64,000 nucleotides of DNA from Roseateles sp. Its GTDB lineage: Bacteria > Pseudomonadota > Gammaproteobacteria > Burkholderiales > Burkholderiaceae_C. Made by a program: the position numbers and the translations under genes. The stretch is from NCBI GenBank assembly GCA_019234295.1, contig JAFALK010000069.1, forward strand, positions 1-64,000, read 5' to 3'. The notes beneath the pieces were generated by a model that worked only from the letters and a program-made list of their open reading frames with translations, was not told the origin of the DNA and did no database searches. This document shows positions 51,652 to 61,152 of the stretch, one piece after another; within the stretch, counting starts at the first letter, position 1; every line of letters begins with the position of its first letter.

Positions 51652-54600
51652 ATGACTGACGCAAGGTCCACTGACGAAGCCAGCGAATGGTGCCGCAAGG
51701 CCCGCGAGCTGCTCGGCAAGCAGCGTGCCAAGAAGCTCTCGCTGAAGTCCGGCCTTACCCAGGCCAAGGAAGCGAACGAGAAGTTCGACAAGCGATTGCG
51801 TCAGCTCGGCGAGGTGAACGGGCCCGAGCAGCAGCGCCAGCAGGCCGTCTATCGCAAGCTCGCCGGCGAGTTGCAGGCGCTGTCGCAAGCCAACGATCAG
51901 GTCGGGCTCAAGACCAAGCTCGAGGAGCTCGACCAGCTGCAAAAGACCGTCGAGGCCGAGATCAAGAAGGCCAACGATCTGACTGAGGCCGTGGCCAAAT
52001 TCGAGAAGGCCTATGCCGAGCGTCAAGTGGAGATGGCCAAGGTGCGCGGCCTGCGCGGCGCCACGCTGCCAGGCAGCTCGGTGTACACGCCGCTGCAGCA
52101 GGCCGTGGCCGATTTGGCCGAGGCGCGCCAGCTGGGCAACGATGCCTGGACCATGCGCGACGCCACCAAGCTCACCCAGGCCAGTGACAAGCTCAAGGCC
52201 GTGACCCTGAACCTGAACGCGGCGCGCGAGGGCGTCAAGAACGTCAAGGCCGAGGCGCAGGCCGACCTGGCTGCACAGGGCGAATGGACGCGCATCCTGC
52301 CGCTGGCGCGCCAGGGCCTTGTCGAGCTCAAGGGCCTGCCCGGCGCCGTTGCCTCGGCCACCTGGTTGCAGAAGCTCATCGACGACTCCGTGGGCCTGCT
52401 CGTCAACGAGGCCGGCGTCATGCACGGCTTCAGGGCCGCGCTGGACAAGCTCTGCGCCTACACGGCTGTGATCGAGGCCGGCAAGAAGGAAAGCGAGGCC
52501 TACCTGGCCAAGGACAAGCCGATCGAGGTGGTGCAGGCGCTGGCGCGCGTGACGGCCGCGCTGCAAGCCTTCGAGGGGCCGGCGCCCGAGTTCGCCGTGG
52601 GGGCCGCGCGCCAGGAAGCGAACGAGCTGGCTGAACGCGGCCGCGGCGACCCCAAGGCTGCGGTCAAGGCGCTCGACGCCCTGGCGCTGCGCATCCAGAA
52701 CGAGACGACTCAGGGCCTGAAGGACAAGGCCGCGGCTGGCGACGCACAGACCGCGGTCAACGACCTGATCAAGTCACTCAAAGCACGCCATGCGCCCGAG
52801 TCGATGCTCGCCAATGCACGGCGCGCGGTCGCGCTCGTGGACGAAGGCGATTTCAAGGCTCATCAATGGGTGGCCGCCAAGGCTGCCTACGAGCGCGCCG
52901 GCCGCCAGCTCAAGGCCCTGGACGACGGCTACAAGACCCACGGCACGGCCTGGGAGGCCAAGCGCCGCGCGCTGGCCGAGACGGCGGCGCTGGCCCAGCA
53001 GGCCATGAGCTTTCCGGCCCTGCAGCATCTCGCGCAGCACATGCTCGAGGCCTGCGCCGAGCTGAAGAAGCCCTTCGACCGCTTCGAATTCGAGGCCAGC
53101 CTCGAGGCGATCGAAAAGCCCGTCGTCTTCGTGACCGGCACCGACGGCAAGACCGCCGAGGTCAAGATTGCGGACGCGAAGACCGAGCTCGAGCGCCGCA
53201 TCGCTGCGGGCAACACACCCGTGGGCGATGAGGGCCTGCGCACCGCGTTTGGCAAGGCGCTGACCCAAGGCCATCGCGACGTGAACGACGCCCATGTGGC
53301 CACCGAGACACGCGTGCATGCCTTTGTGGAACGGATCAAGAGCTTGGGCGAGGAGGAGCGTGCGCTGCTGGAGGAGGAGTTCGATGCCAGGCTCGGCACC
53401 GTGGTTGCGCAGTGGCAGAAGACGGCATCGGGCCTGACCGGTGACCTGAAGGCCCTGGGCGGGGCGGTGGAGACCGCGACCAAGGGCTTGCGCAAGATCG
53501 CCGACGATCTCGAGGCGATGGAGCTCTCCAAGCTGCGGCGCGAGATCGGCGCCATCAAGTTCCGCAAAGCTCAAGAGAATGACAGCAAAGCTCCGGCGCA
53601 GATGCTCGAATACCTGGCCTGGCTCAAGGAGAAGGGCGTTGACGTGGCAGCCGAGGAGCAGCTGGTGCTGGCGCAAAAGGATGCGCCCGCCAAAGCCTAC
53701 GGCGACATCTGGAGCGCGCTGCGCAAGAAGGAGCAGGCGCACCGTAGCGCCCAGGTCAGCGCGTGCAACAAGCTGCGCCAGGAGATGGACGACGAGGTGC
53801 GCACGGCCATGCAAGACCTGCAGATCAGCGCCGGCTACAAGAAGGAGCTCGTGCGCGCGGGCCGCGACATCGATGACCTGATCAACACCCGCGACATGGA
53901 TCTGGTGGACGTGGCCCGCGGCATGAAGGAGAGGCTCAAGACCCATGTCAACGACATCAACGCCACGCCCGAGCTGCACGAAGAGAATAAGAAGGCGCTC
54001 GACGCGCTGGGCGAGCGCATCGGCGAGATCACCAAGCACATGCCGGCCACCGGTCGCCGTCTCCAGCAGCGTCATATTGAGGAACTGGCGGAGTCCAAGC
54101 GCTGCGCGCCCAAGGCCCTGAAGGCCCGCATCGCGCTGTTGGAGCATGAGGTCGCGGACGGCGAGCAGGGTTTGAAGGACCGCGAGCTGGCCAAGGCCGA
54201 GTACCGCCGCCACAAGACCGAGGCCCGTGAGGCCTATGCTGCCCTGAAGGAGGAGGCCGGCGAGGGCGACGCCTTCGACAAGTGGTTCGACGCGCGCATC
54301 GCCGATGCCAAGGCGCTCAAGGCGACCGAGGGGGGCATCCCGGACGCGATCAAGGTGATCGAGGGGATCAAGGCCCGCATCAAGCAAATCCGTGAGAGCA
54401 GCAACCCCAGGGCCGCGATGGCTGAGGCCAACTCTCAGGAGCAGCAGGCCCATCGCCTGATGTTGGACCTCTCGCGCCAATGGCAGCAGGAACTGGCCAG
54501 CTTCCTCAGCGACACGCTGGAGCAGGCCAAGGCCGCTCTGGCCGAGAGCGAGGAGGGCGACGCGAGCACCATCCAGGGCCTGGAGGATCTGGCCAACGGG

Positions 54601-55224
54601 GCGGGCAAGCACCTGGAGCCCTACCTGAAGAACCTGACCACGCTGGGCATTGGTGCGCTCTCGGGTCCGGACCTCAAGAAGATGAAGGCTGATTTCGCGC
54701 GGGCTCAGGCGACCCTGGCCAATGCGCGCGCCTCGGCCCAGCGCCTGATCGCCGCGCCGCAGAGCACGAATGTGCAGGGCCCGAGCAAGGACGGCATCAC
54801 GCGGTTGCACAAGAAGTGGAGCGAGCGCACGCGCGCCTATGCCGCGAGCCTCACGAATGTGGCCCGGGCGGTCGGCGAGGCGGCTGCTGCGGAGAGCGAC
54901 ACCGATCTCAAGCGCAAGGGCACCGAGGCCGCGCAAATGATCACCAGCCTGGTCTCGCTGTTCCAGGCCGAGGCCTTCGCTGCGCCCTTTGGCGAGCTGC
55001 TGCGCGATGCGGATGGCGACCAGGCCATCGAGCGCCTGCAGCTCGCGGCCCGCGAAACGGTGCTGCGCCAGATGCGCCAGTACCGCGTCGATCTCGCCAA
55101 TCCGCTGCTACGCAAACTCGCCAGCCGCGCCAACCCGATCGATTCGACCTCGGTGCTGGTCGCTATCAGCGGCCTGGAGACCACCTTGAAGGAAATCGAG
55201 TTGCAGGCTCTGGCCTCTGCCTAA
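51652..55224 (+). CDS. gene D: 1,190-residue coiled-coil/helical protein
   Basis: The ATG at 51652 has AAGGA five bases upstream; an ATG at 51646 is too close to it. The protein is nearly all predicted helix from end to end, rich in Ala, Glu, Lys and Leu, with heptad-like stretches (EKFDKRLRQLGEVNGPEQQR, LKTKLEELDQLQKTVEAEIK, EERALLEEEFDARL, GLKDRELAKAEYRRHKTEAR). No signal peptide, membrane helix, nucleotide-binding loop or known catalytic motif is visible. It lies 191 bases after gene C and 12 bases before gene E. Such size and composition suit a filamentous scaffold, but the actual role is unknown. Confidence 0.85.
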   Translation: MTDARSTDEASEWCRKARELLGKQRAKKLSLKSGLTQAKEANEKFDKRLRQLGEVNGPEQQRQQAVYRKLAGELQALSQANDQVGLKTKLEELDQLQKTVEAEIKKANDLTEAVAKFEKAYAERQVEMAKVRGLRGATLPGSSVYTPLQQAVADLAEARQLGNDAWTMRDATKLTQASDKLKAVTLNLNAAREGVKNVKAEAQADLAAQGEWTRILPLARQGLVELKGLPGAVASATWLQKLIDDSVGLLVNEAGVMHGFRAALDKLCAYTAVIEAGKKESEAYLAKDKPIEVVQALARVTAALQAFEGPAPEFAVGAARQEANELAERGRGDPKAAVKALDALALRIQNETTQGLKDKAAAGDAQTAVNDLIKSLKARHAPESMLANARRAVALVDEGDFKAHQWVAAKAAYERAGRQLKALDDGYKTHGTAWEAKRRALAETAALAQQAMSFPALQHLAQHMLEACAELKKPFDRFEFEASLEAIEKPVVFVTGTDGKTAEVKIADAKTELERRIAAGNTPVGDEGLRTAFGKALTQGHRDVNDAHVATETRVHAFVERIKSLGEEERALLEEEFDARLGTVVAQWQKTASGLTGDLKALGGAVETATKGLRKIADDLEAMELSKLRREIGAIKFRKAQENDSKAPAQMLEYLAWLKEKGVDVAAEEQLVLAQKDAPAKAYGDIWSALRKKEQAHRSAQVSACNKLRQEMDDEVRTAMQDLQISAGYKKELVRAGRDIDDLINTRDMDLVDVARGMKERLKTHVNDINATPELHEENKKALDALGERIGEITKHMPATGRRLQQRHIEELAESKRCAPKALKARIALLEHEVADGEQGLKDRELAKAEYRRHKTEAREAYAALKEEAGEGDAFDKWFDARIADAKALKATEGGIPDAIKVIEGIKARIKQIRESSNPRAAMAEANSQEQQAHRLMLDLSRQWQQELASFLSDTLEQAKAALAESEEGDASTIQGLEDLANGAGKHLEPYLKNLTTLGIGALSGPDLKKMKADFARAQATLANARASAQRLIAAPQSTNVQGPSKDGITRLHKKWSERTRAYAASLTNVARAVGEAAAAESDTDLKRKGTEAAQMITSLVSLFQAEAFAAPFGELLRDADGDQAIERLQLAARETVLRQMRQYRVDLANPLLRKLASRANPIDSTSVLVAISGLETTLKEIELQALASA

Positions 55225-55236
55225 TCAGGAATCCAG

Positions 55237-58200
55237 ATGGACACCAAGCTGATTCAATTCATCGACGAGCTCGTCGGCGCCAAGGTCCAGGCCGAGAAGC
55301 AGGCCGAGCGCGAGAACGAGCGCCGCAGTGCCTTCGAGGGCGCCATGAAGGGTCTGGCCGACAAGAAGGACGAGATCCGCAAGGCCATGCAGGTGCAGCT
55401 CGTCGACAAGGACGGCAAGAAGCACGAGAAGAGCTTCTCCGACAAGGGCCAGGAGCACGCGATCGACACCGCACGCGCCACCCGCCAGGGCCGCGGTCTG
55501 AGCAAGGAGGACATGCAGCAGGTCGGCGAGGCCCTGCGTCCGATCGCCGAGGCTGCCCGAGCGCTGCTCGACCAGCGCGACCGCGAGGGCCGGCCGTTGT
55601 TCGACACGCCCGAGGCATTCCAGGCCGCGCTGCGCGACGAGCTTTTCACGCCCCTGGTGCGCGAGGGCGTGCTGCCCGAGAACTTCGTGATCGACAAGTA
55701 CAGCGAGGTCCAGCAGCTGCTCGATGAGACCTTCAAGGCCTACAAGCAGAGCACGCGCGAGCACCGCGACGACAAGGCACAGGAAGACGCGCGCCAGAAG
55801 AGCCTGCGCTCGGGCTCCTCGGGTTCGCGCCTGGAGAAGGCCGGCGCCAACCTCAAGGCCCTGGCCGCGATTCCCGACAAGGCCCTGGCGCGCTTGCACA
55901 TCGACGAGACCAAGAAGCGTCGCATCGGCATCGCCGTGGCCGGTGTCCAGATGGGCCTGGACATGTACAAGATGGGTACCACGCTGGACTCGTGGAACCT
56001 GGAAGCCAACGGCAAGGCCAAGATCGTCAACGGCTTCGACAAGCAACTGCACCCTTCGGGTCCGGAGGTCACCGAGACCGATCCAGACCGCCAGCGCCTG
56101 CAAATGGCCTACAAGAGCCGGCGCGACGGCATCGCCGACAAGCTCGGCAAGCTGGGCCTCACGCCGGACCAGCAGCAGCTCGTGCTCAAGGCCGTCTCGC
56201 TCGACGAGAAGCCCACCAGCGGCCAGCTCGACACTCTGCGCGACCTCGGCACGTCCAAGACTGCGATTCCCGGCTACGGCGACAGTGTGGTCGAGATCAT
56301 CAAAGGCCTGGCACTGCCGGGCCTGAAGCTCGACAAGGTCAACGACGCGCTGAAGCTGGCCCACCACGAGGCCGCCAATGCCGAGGCCGCCGATCGCGTT
56401 GCGCACCAGATCGACGCCCGCCTCGTCGCGCTGCTGGACAAGCATGTGCGTCCCGGCGTGGGCACGGCGCTCAAGGGCGCCTACGTCGATGCGATAGACA
56501 CGCAGGCCGTGGCCGAGGCCGCGGCCCAGGCCAAGCCCGAAGACCAGATCATCATCGGCGAGTTCGGCGCGGCCTTCGAGCGCGTGCTCTCGCGCAACGT
56601 GGACCCGGCGCTCGGCGACACCGGCAAGGAGTTGGCCAAGAAGTTCATCAATGCCGTCAACGGACCGGCCCTGCAAAAGGCCGTGATGAAGGACCCCGAT
56701 GCCGGCTTTGCGCCGCTGCTGCGCGCGGCCGAGGAGCTGTTGAACGCCGAGCTGCCGACGCTGCCGGCCGACCGGAAGGCCCTGATCGACGCCGGCGTGC
56801 TGCGCGCCGGCCTGCAGAGTCTGGCCGTGGGCATCGACAAGGCCCTGTGCGAGGCCCTGGTCAAGGCCGTCTCGGTCGGGGCCGGCGAGGCCTTTGCCAG
56901 CCTCTACGCCAGCAACTTCAAGGCCGCCGTGGCCACGCCGCCGAACGGCCAGGCCGTGGTCGACGCGCTGGCCGATTGCTTCGAGATCGCCTTCGTGCGC
57001 GCCGCCCCCAACCCTAGCGACGCCAGCTTCCTGAACACTGGCAAGGCTCTGGCCGCCGCGTACAAGAAGAAGGCCGACGCCGCACTGTTCGTGAAGCTCG
57101 CGGCCACCGACCTCGTCGGTGCGCTAGGCCTGCTGCAGGCCGCGGCCGACGCGGCCATTGGCGAGGCCATGCACGCGCAAGGCGCCTCGCTGCGCGCCGT
57201 GCTCTCGTCCACCGATTCGCTGCGCGCGCTGGCCTCCAAGGCCGTCTACCCGGGCGGCGACGAGGAGGCCATGAAGGAGCTGCAGGCGGCTGACGAGGAG
57301 CTCGACGACTATCGCCGCCAGCTCGTGCTGATCGACGAGGGCGGCATTGGCGCGGCCGACCTACATTCGATCGAACGCCTCATTGAGCAGATCGAGCAGG
57401 ACCGCCTGACCGCCGACATCGTGCTCTCGGTTGGCAATGTGCTGACTGGGCTGGGCAGCACCTCCATGAGCATCGCCGGTGCGGTGTCCGTGAATGTGAC
57501 CGACACGCTCGTGGGCGAGGTTGTGGGCCCGCTCAAGGCGGCCAAACTAGTCATGAAGTTCGCCGTGGCCGTGAAGCAGGCCAACGAGCGGCGCCTGCTG
57601 CTGGAGAAGTTCAAGAAGAGCCTCAAGCTCTCCAAGAAGGCGGTGAGCCCGCTGCAGAGCACCATCCAGGGCTTCTTCGACAACAAGGTCGAGCAGATGG
57701 CCTTCCACGCGATCGAGGACGCGCTGACGCTCGTGCAGATCGCCGCCGCCGTGGTCGGCTCGGTGCCCGAGCCGATCACCATGGCGGTGAGCAAGACCAT
57801 GGGCGCCATCGCCGAGGCAGGCCAGAGCGCCAACAAGTTCGCCGGCATGGTCTACAACGAGGTCATGCTAGCGGCCGCGTGGAAGTCCACCCTGGCCTTC
57901 ATCCGCGCCCCGCACGAGCGTGCCGCGGGCCTCGAGGCCCTGCGCTTGAATCCCACGTTAGGCATGCATGCCATCGCCTGGGCCGGCATGGAGAAGAAGC
58001 CGCTGGACCCAATCGCGCGCAACCTGCTCTCCGAGCTGGGCCTCAATGAGCAGACCCTGATGGCCAGCGGCACCGAGGCCAAAGTGCGCCGCTACCTGGA
58101 GACATTGCTGCCCGAGGACCGAAGCCTATACGAACCTGACAAGGTCACGCCCGACTGGGAGCCGCGTCCGCTGGAGTTCACGGTCGAGAGCTGGAGCGTT

Positions 58201-58776
58201 GCCGTCACGCGCGCCTGGCGCGAGGCCGAGCCCAAGCTCAAGAAGAGCACCGAGCGCGCGGTGCTCGAGCAGTTCAAGATCGTCGACGCGCAGGATCTCG
58301 TCGAGCTCGCCACGCGCGCGCAGACCGGCGCCATCGAGGCCGCCGAACTCGAGCAGCTCCAGCTCGACGCGGAGAAGCTCAGCAGCCTGCTGCGCGCCTA
58401 CACGCCGATCAGCGCCGACGGCAGCCTGCACAGCGAGATGGCGAACGTGGCCGCCAGCTTCATCAAGATGTCCGGCGAGCACGAGGCGGCTCTGGCCAAG
58501 CTCGTGCGCGAGAACCTCGCCGCCCAGGCCCGCGACGCCACGCGCGTCAGCGCCAAGCTCGACGCTCAGAAGGACAAGCTCACGGCCGCTCTGACCACGG
58601 CGACCGAGGAGGCCCTGTCGGAAGCCTTCAAGAGCGCCTGCGAGGTCATTCGCGAAGTGCAGCTCGCCCGGCTCGAAGACGAGGATCCGGTGAAGACCCA
58701 CTACGACGCGACGATGGTGAAGGTGCGGGAGGTGGGGACGAAGCTCGAGGAGCTCGAGGAGTTGGAGGAGGCTTGA
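55237..58776 (+). CDS. gene E: 1,179-residue helical protein with hydrophobic middle region
   Basis: AGGAAT precedes the ATG and gene D ends 12 bases upstream. The N-terminal 200 residues are charged helix (AKVQAEKQAERENERRSAFE). A repeat-like alanine-rich helical area follows. Residues about 725-790 hold a hydrophobic run (ADIVLSVGNVLTGLGSTSMS, IAGAVSVNV, then a lysine-rich KLVMKFAVAVKQ), and about 825-870 another (ALTLVQIAAAVVGSVPEPIT). These could be membrane-inserting or tightly packed helices. The end is again charged coiled coil (REVGTKLEELEELEEA). No known toxin, dynamin or transporter motif was recognised. Nearest analogy by shape is to large pore-forming or scaffold proteins, which is inference. 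Confidence 0.85.
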   Translation: MDTKLIQFIDELVGAKVQAEKQAERENERRSAFEGAMKGLADKKDEIRKAMQVQLVDKDGKKHEKSFSDKGQEHAIDTARATRQGRGLSKEDMQQVGEALRPIAEAARALLDQRDREGRPLFDTPEAFQAALRDELFTPLVREGVLPENFVIDKYSEVQQLLDETFKAYKQSTREHRDDKAQEDARQKSLRSGSSGSRLEKAGANLKALAAIPDKALARLHIDETKKRRIGIAVAGVQMGLDMYKMGTTLDSWNLEANGKAKIVNGFDKQLHPSGPEVTETDPDRQRLQMAYKSRRDGIADKLGKLGLTPDQQQLVLKAVSLDEKPTSGQLDTLRDLGTSKTAIPGYGDSVVEIIKGLALPGLKLDKVNDALKLAHHEAANAEAADRVAHQIDARLVALLDKHVRPGVGTALKGAYVDAIDTQAVAEAAAQAKPEDQIIIGEFGAAFERVLSRNVDPALGDTGKELAKKFINAVNGPALQKAVMKDPDAGFAPLLRAAEELLNAELPTLPADRKALIDAGVLRAGLQSLAVGIDKALCEALVKAVSVGAGEAFASLYASNFKAAVATPPNGQAVVDALADCFEIAFVRAAPNPSDASFLNTGKALAAAYKKKADAALFVKLAATDLVGALGLLQAAADAAIGEAMHAQGASLRAVLSSTDSLRALASKAVYPGGDEEAMKELQAADEELDDYRRQLVLIDEGGIGAADLHSIERLIEQIEQDRLTADIVLSVGNVLTGLGSTSMSIAGAVSVNVTDTLVGEVVGPLKAAKLVMKFAVAVKQANERRLLLEKFKKSLKLSKKAVSPLQSTIQGFFDNKVEQMAFHAIEDALTLVQIAAAVVGSVPEPITMAVSKTMGAIAEAGQSANKFAGMVYNEVMLAAAWKSTLAFIRAPHERAAGLEALRLNPTLGMHAIAWAGMEKKPLDPIARNLLSELGLNEQTLMASGTEAKVRRYLETLLPEDRSLYEPDKVTPDWEPRPLEFTVESWSVAVTRAWREAEPKLKKSTERAVLEQFKIVDAQDLVELATRAQTGAIEAAELEQLQLDAEKLSSLLRAYTPISADGSLHSEMANVAASFIKMSGEHEAALAKLVRENLAAQARDATRVSAKLDAQKDKLTAALTTATEEALSEAFKSACEVIREVQLARLEDEDPVKTHYDATMVKVREVGTKLEELEELEEA

Positions 58777-58831
58777 GGTAGATCTGGCGAGGGCGATTGT
58801 GCTTGAGGAAAGCGCCCCCAGCTTCGAGCCC

Positions 58832-59149
58832 ATGAACCCACTCGAACCGGAAATCCTCCGCGCCCTGCAGGCCGGTGAGGACGCCACAGCCATTGCGAAG
58901 CGCTTGCGCTGTTCGGCCGGGCTGGTAAACGTCGTGGCCGGCAGGTACATGGCCGTGAGCCCCGGCTCCGATCGTGCAGGCAATGCCAAGCGGCGGCAGG
59001 ACACCAAGGCCTATCACGTCACGTCGGTGCTCAATGCCGAGGAGAGTCGCAGGTGCATGGCGCCGCTGCCGGATACGGTCAGCGTGCGTGCAGGCAATGG
59101 CGAGCGCCTGGTTCTGGTGGTGAAGCCGCCGGCACCGGACTGTGCTTGA
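58832..59149 (+). CDS. gene F: small protein with possible helix-turn-helix
   Basis: About 105 residues from the ATG at 58832, 55 bases after gene E. The N-terminus (PEILRALQAGEDATAIAKRL, then RCSAGLVNVVAGRYM) looks like two helices joined by a turn and could be a helix-turn-helix. The C-terminal half has AYHVTSVLNAEESRRCMAPL and ends KPPAPDCA. No family is recognised. It may regulate the A-F cluster. Its stop abuts the stop of the convergent kinase gene with no base between them. Confidence 0.65.
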   Translation: MNPLEPEILRALQAGEDATAIAKRLRCSAGLVNVVAGRYMAVSPGSDRAGNAKRRQDTKAYHVTSVLNAEESRRCMAPLPDTVSVRAGNGERLVLVVKPPAPDCA

Positions 59150-60997
59150 CTACTTCACGATCTCCATCGTGAACACCACCGCCCCGTAGGCATCGCAGGC
59201 CGTGCCCTGGCAATCCTTGGGCGCCGTGCCCAGCAGCATCGGCGTGCTGCGACTCCAGGCGGCGAGGAAGGCATCGGCGCGGGCGCCGGTGGGCAGCTTG
59301 AGGTAGGGGTCTTCGCGCTCGGTGGAGAACATCGAGAAGTCGCGCGGCTGCTCGCTGACCGTGACGAGGAAATGCTCGGTGCCCAGGGGTTCGGAGGCGA
59401 TGAGCTCCAGCTCCTTGCCCGGCAGCTTCAGGGTCTGGCCGGCGTCGATGCGAAGGGTCGGCACCTTGGCGTTGGGGAAGAGCTGGAGCAAGGAGCCGTC
59501 TGGCCCGAGCAGGAGCACGTTGACGTAGCCGGCGCGCTCGGAGCGGATGCTGAAGTTCAGCTTGTCCTTGTCCACGCGCAGGGTGGCCAGGGCCGGCGCC
59601 GCGCTGACCTGGAAGCCCGGGCTCTGCTGGGTGACGACGGACTCGAACTGCTGACGAGCGTCGAAGTGCGGCGGAACCGGAGCGGGCGCAGGCGCGGGAG
59701 CTGGCGCCTGGGCATTGGCCGGCGCGGTGTTCGTCGCAGTCTGTGAGGGCGCGGGGGCGGTGGCTGGACGGGTGAGGAAGTAGCCGGCCGCTCCGGCGCC
59801 GATCACCGCGACCGCGGCGACGGCGATCAGTGGTGCCTTGCTCTTGCCGGCGGCGGGCTGGCGCGCCGCCTCGCGTGGCGATGCAGGGCTGGCGGCAGCG
59901 CGTGCGGGCATCTGCGTAGGCATCATCGTCGGCGCGCCCTGGCCTGCGACGAGGCCGAGATCGTCGCGCAGCTCGGCGATGCTTTGTGTGCGCTCGTCGG
60001 GCTTGACGATGAGGGCCTTGTCGATGGCGCGCAAGAAGCGCTCGCTGTAGCGGCCCTTGAGCGCACTCTCGGCCAGCGGCTGGTAGGGGTCGCCCATCAT
60101 GCGGCTCACCGAGGGCGGCGGCGTCTTGCCGATCAGGGCGAAGTGCACGGAGGCGGCCAGGGCGTAGACGTCGGTCCAGGCACCCTGCTTCATGTGCGGG
60201 GCCTCGGCGTATTGCTCGACCGGCGCATAGCCGGGCTTGAGGATGACGGTGAGCGCCTGCGTCATGTCGCCGATCACTCGCCGGGCCGCACCGAAGTCCA
60301 GCAGCAGGGGCCGGGCGCCGTTGCCGCCGAGCAAGATGACGTTGTCGGGCGCGATATCGCGGTGGAAGCACTGCTCGTGGTGGATCACACCCAGCGCCTC
60401 GGTCAGCGGGCCCAGCACGCCCAGGAGCCAGGCCTCGTCGGGCGGCGCGGTGAGGGTCTTGAGGTGGTCCTTGAGCGTGATGCCCTCGTACAACGGCATG
60501 ACCATGTAGGCCGTGCCGTTGGCCTCCCAGAAACGGTAGACCTTCACCAGGGCCGGATGGTCGAACTGGGCCAGCAGCTTGGCCTCGTTCACGAAGCTCT
60601 TTCGGCCAGCGTCGAAGGTCTCGCGGTGGCGCTCGCTCTTGACCTGCACGGTGGTGTCGCCCGTGCGTGCCGCCAGCGAGGACGGCATATATTCCTTGAG
60701 CGCCACCCTGCGCTCCAGCGAGTGGTCCCAGGCTTGGTAGACGATGCCGAAGCCGCCTTCGCCGAGCACGGCGAGCAGCTCGAACTCCGCGAGGAAGGTG
60801 CCCACGGGCAGGGCATTGCCGCTTTCGCCGGCGCTGGAGGCGATGGTGGAGGGCGGCCCCATCGACGGCAGGACCGAAGGCGGGCCGGCGGCCTGCGTGG
60901 GCGCAAAGCTGCTTGGCGGCGGGTTGCTCGGCAGGCTGCTGGGCGAGAAGCCGCTGGGGCGGATGACGGTGCGATCGTCGTCTTGATCGTTGCTCAT
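59150..60997 (-). CDS. Ser/Thr protein kinase with membrane segment and DUF4384-like domain
   Basis: About 615 residues from the ATG at 60995-60997. Residues 1-65 are a proline/serine-rich tail. The kinase domain has GEGGFG (79-84), lysine 101 in VALKEYM, HRDIAPDN (212-219) and DFGAAR (234-239), so it should be active. A proline/alanine linker and one membrane helix (LIAVAAVAVIGAGAAGYFLT) follow, then a periplasmic C-terminal part: LNFSIRSERAGYVNVLLLGP and SLLQLFPNAK match the DUF4384 pattern found after some bacterial kinases. It converges on gene F. The kinase is the most likely input enzyme for the neighbouring A-F proteins, but no target is shown by the sequence. Confidence 0.88.
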   Translation of the reverse strand: MSNDQDDDRTVIRPSGFSPSSLPSNPPPSSFAPTQAAGPPSVLPSMGPPSTIASSAGESGNALPVGTFLAEFELLAVLGEGGFGIVYQAWDHSLERRVALKEYMPSSLAARTGDTTVQVKSERHRETFDAGRKSFVNEAKLLAQFDHPALVKVYRFWEANGTAYMVMPLYEGITLKDHLKTLTAPPDEAWLLGVLGPLTEALGVIHHEQCFHRDIAPDNVILLGGNGARPLLLDFGAARRVIGDMTQALTVILKPGYAPVEQYAEAPHMKQGAWTDVYALAASVHFALIGKTPPPSVSRMMGDPYQPLAESALKGRYSERFLRAIDKALIVKPDERTQSIAELRDDLGLVAGQGAPTMMPTQMPARAAASPASPREAARQPAAGKSKAPLIAVAAVAVIGAGAAGYFLTRPATAPAPSQTATNTAPANAQAPAPAPAPAPVPPHFDARQQFESVVTQQSPGFQVSAAPALATLRVDKDKLNFSIRSERAGYVNVLLLGPDGSLLQLFPNAKVPTLRIDAGQTLKLPGKELELIASEPLGTEHFLVTVSEQPRDFSMFSTEREDPYLKLPTGARADAFLAAWSRSTPMLLGTAPKDCQGTACDAYGAVVFTMEIVK

Positions 60998-61152
60998 GAG
61001 GCGCGAGGTCGGGGCAGGCGCCCGTGCCAACGGAATGCCAGCATGCTACCGGGGCGGGGCACGCCGGACAATCGGATGACGCCCAGGTCATCCCTCAACC
61101 CGCAGCTGGCTGCGACCGGGTCGGCACTCGGGCGCCCAGCACTGCTTGGCCG

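Noticed and set aside
51462..51659. A 65-codon frame in the gap between genes C and D (starts one base after the C stop)
   Set aside because: No ribosome binding site or family signal; many rare-type residues and composition typical of random GC-rich DNA. Left as unexplained 191-bp gap.
55742..57017. Long arginine-rich frames antisense or offset to gene E
   Set aside because: Shadow frames of GC-rich coding DNA; the main frame has the right codon pattern and a ribosome binding site.
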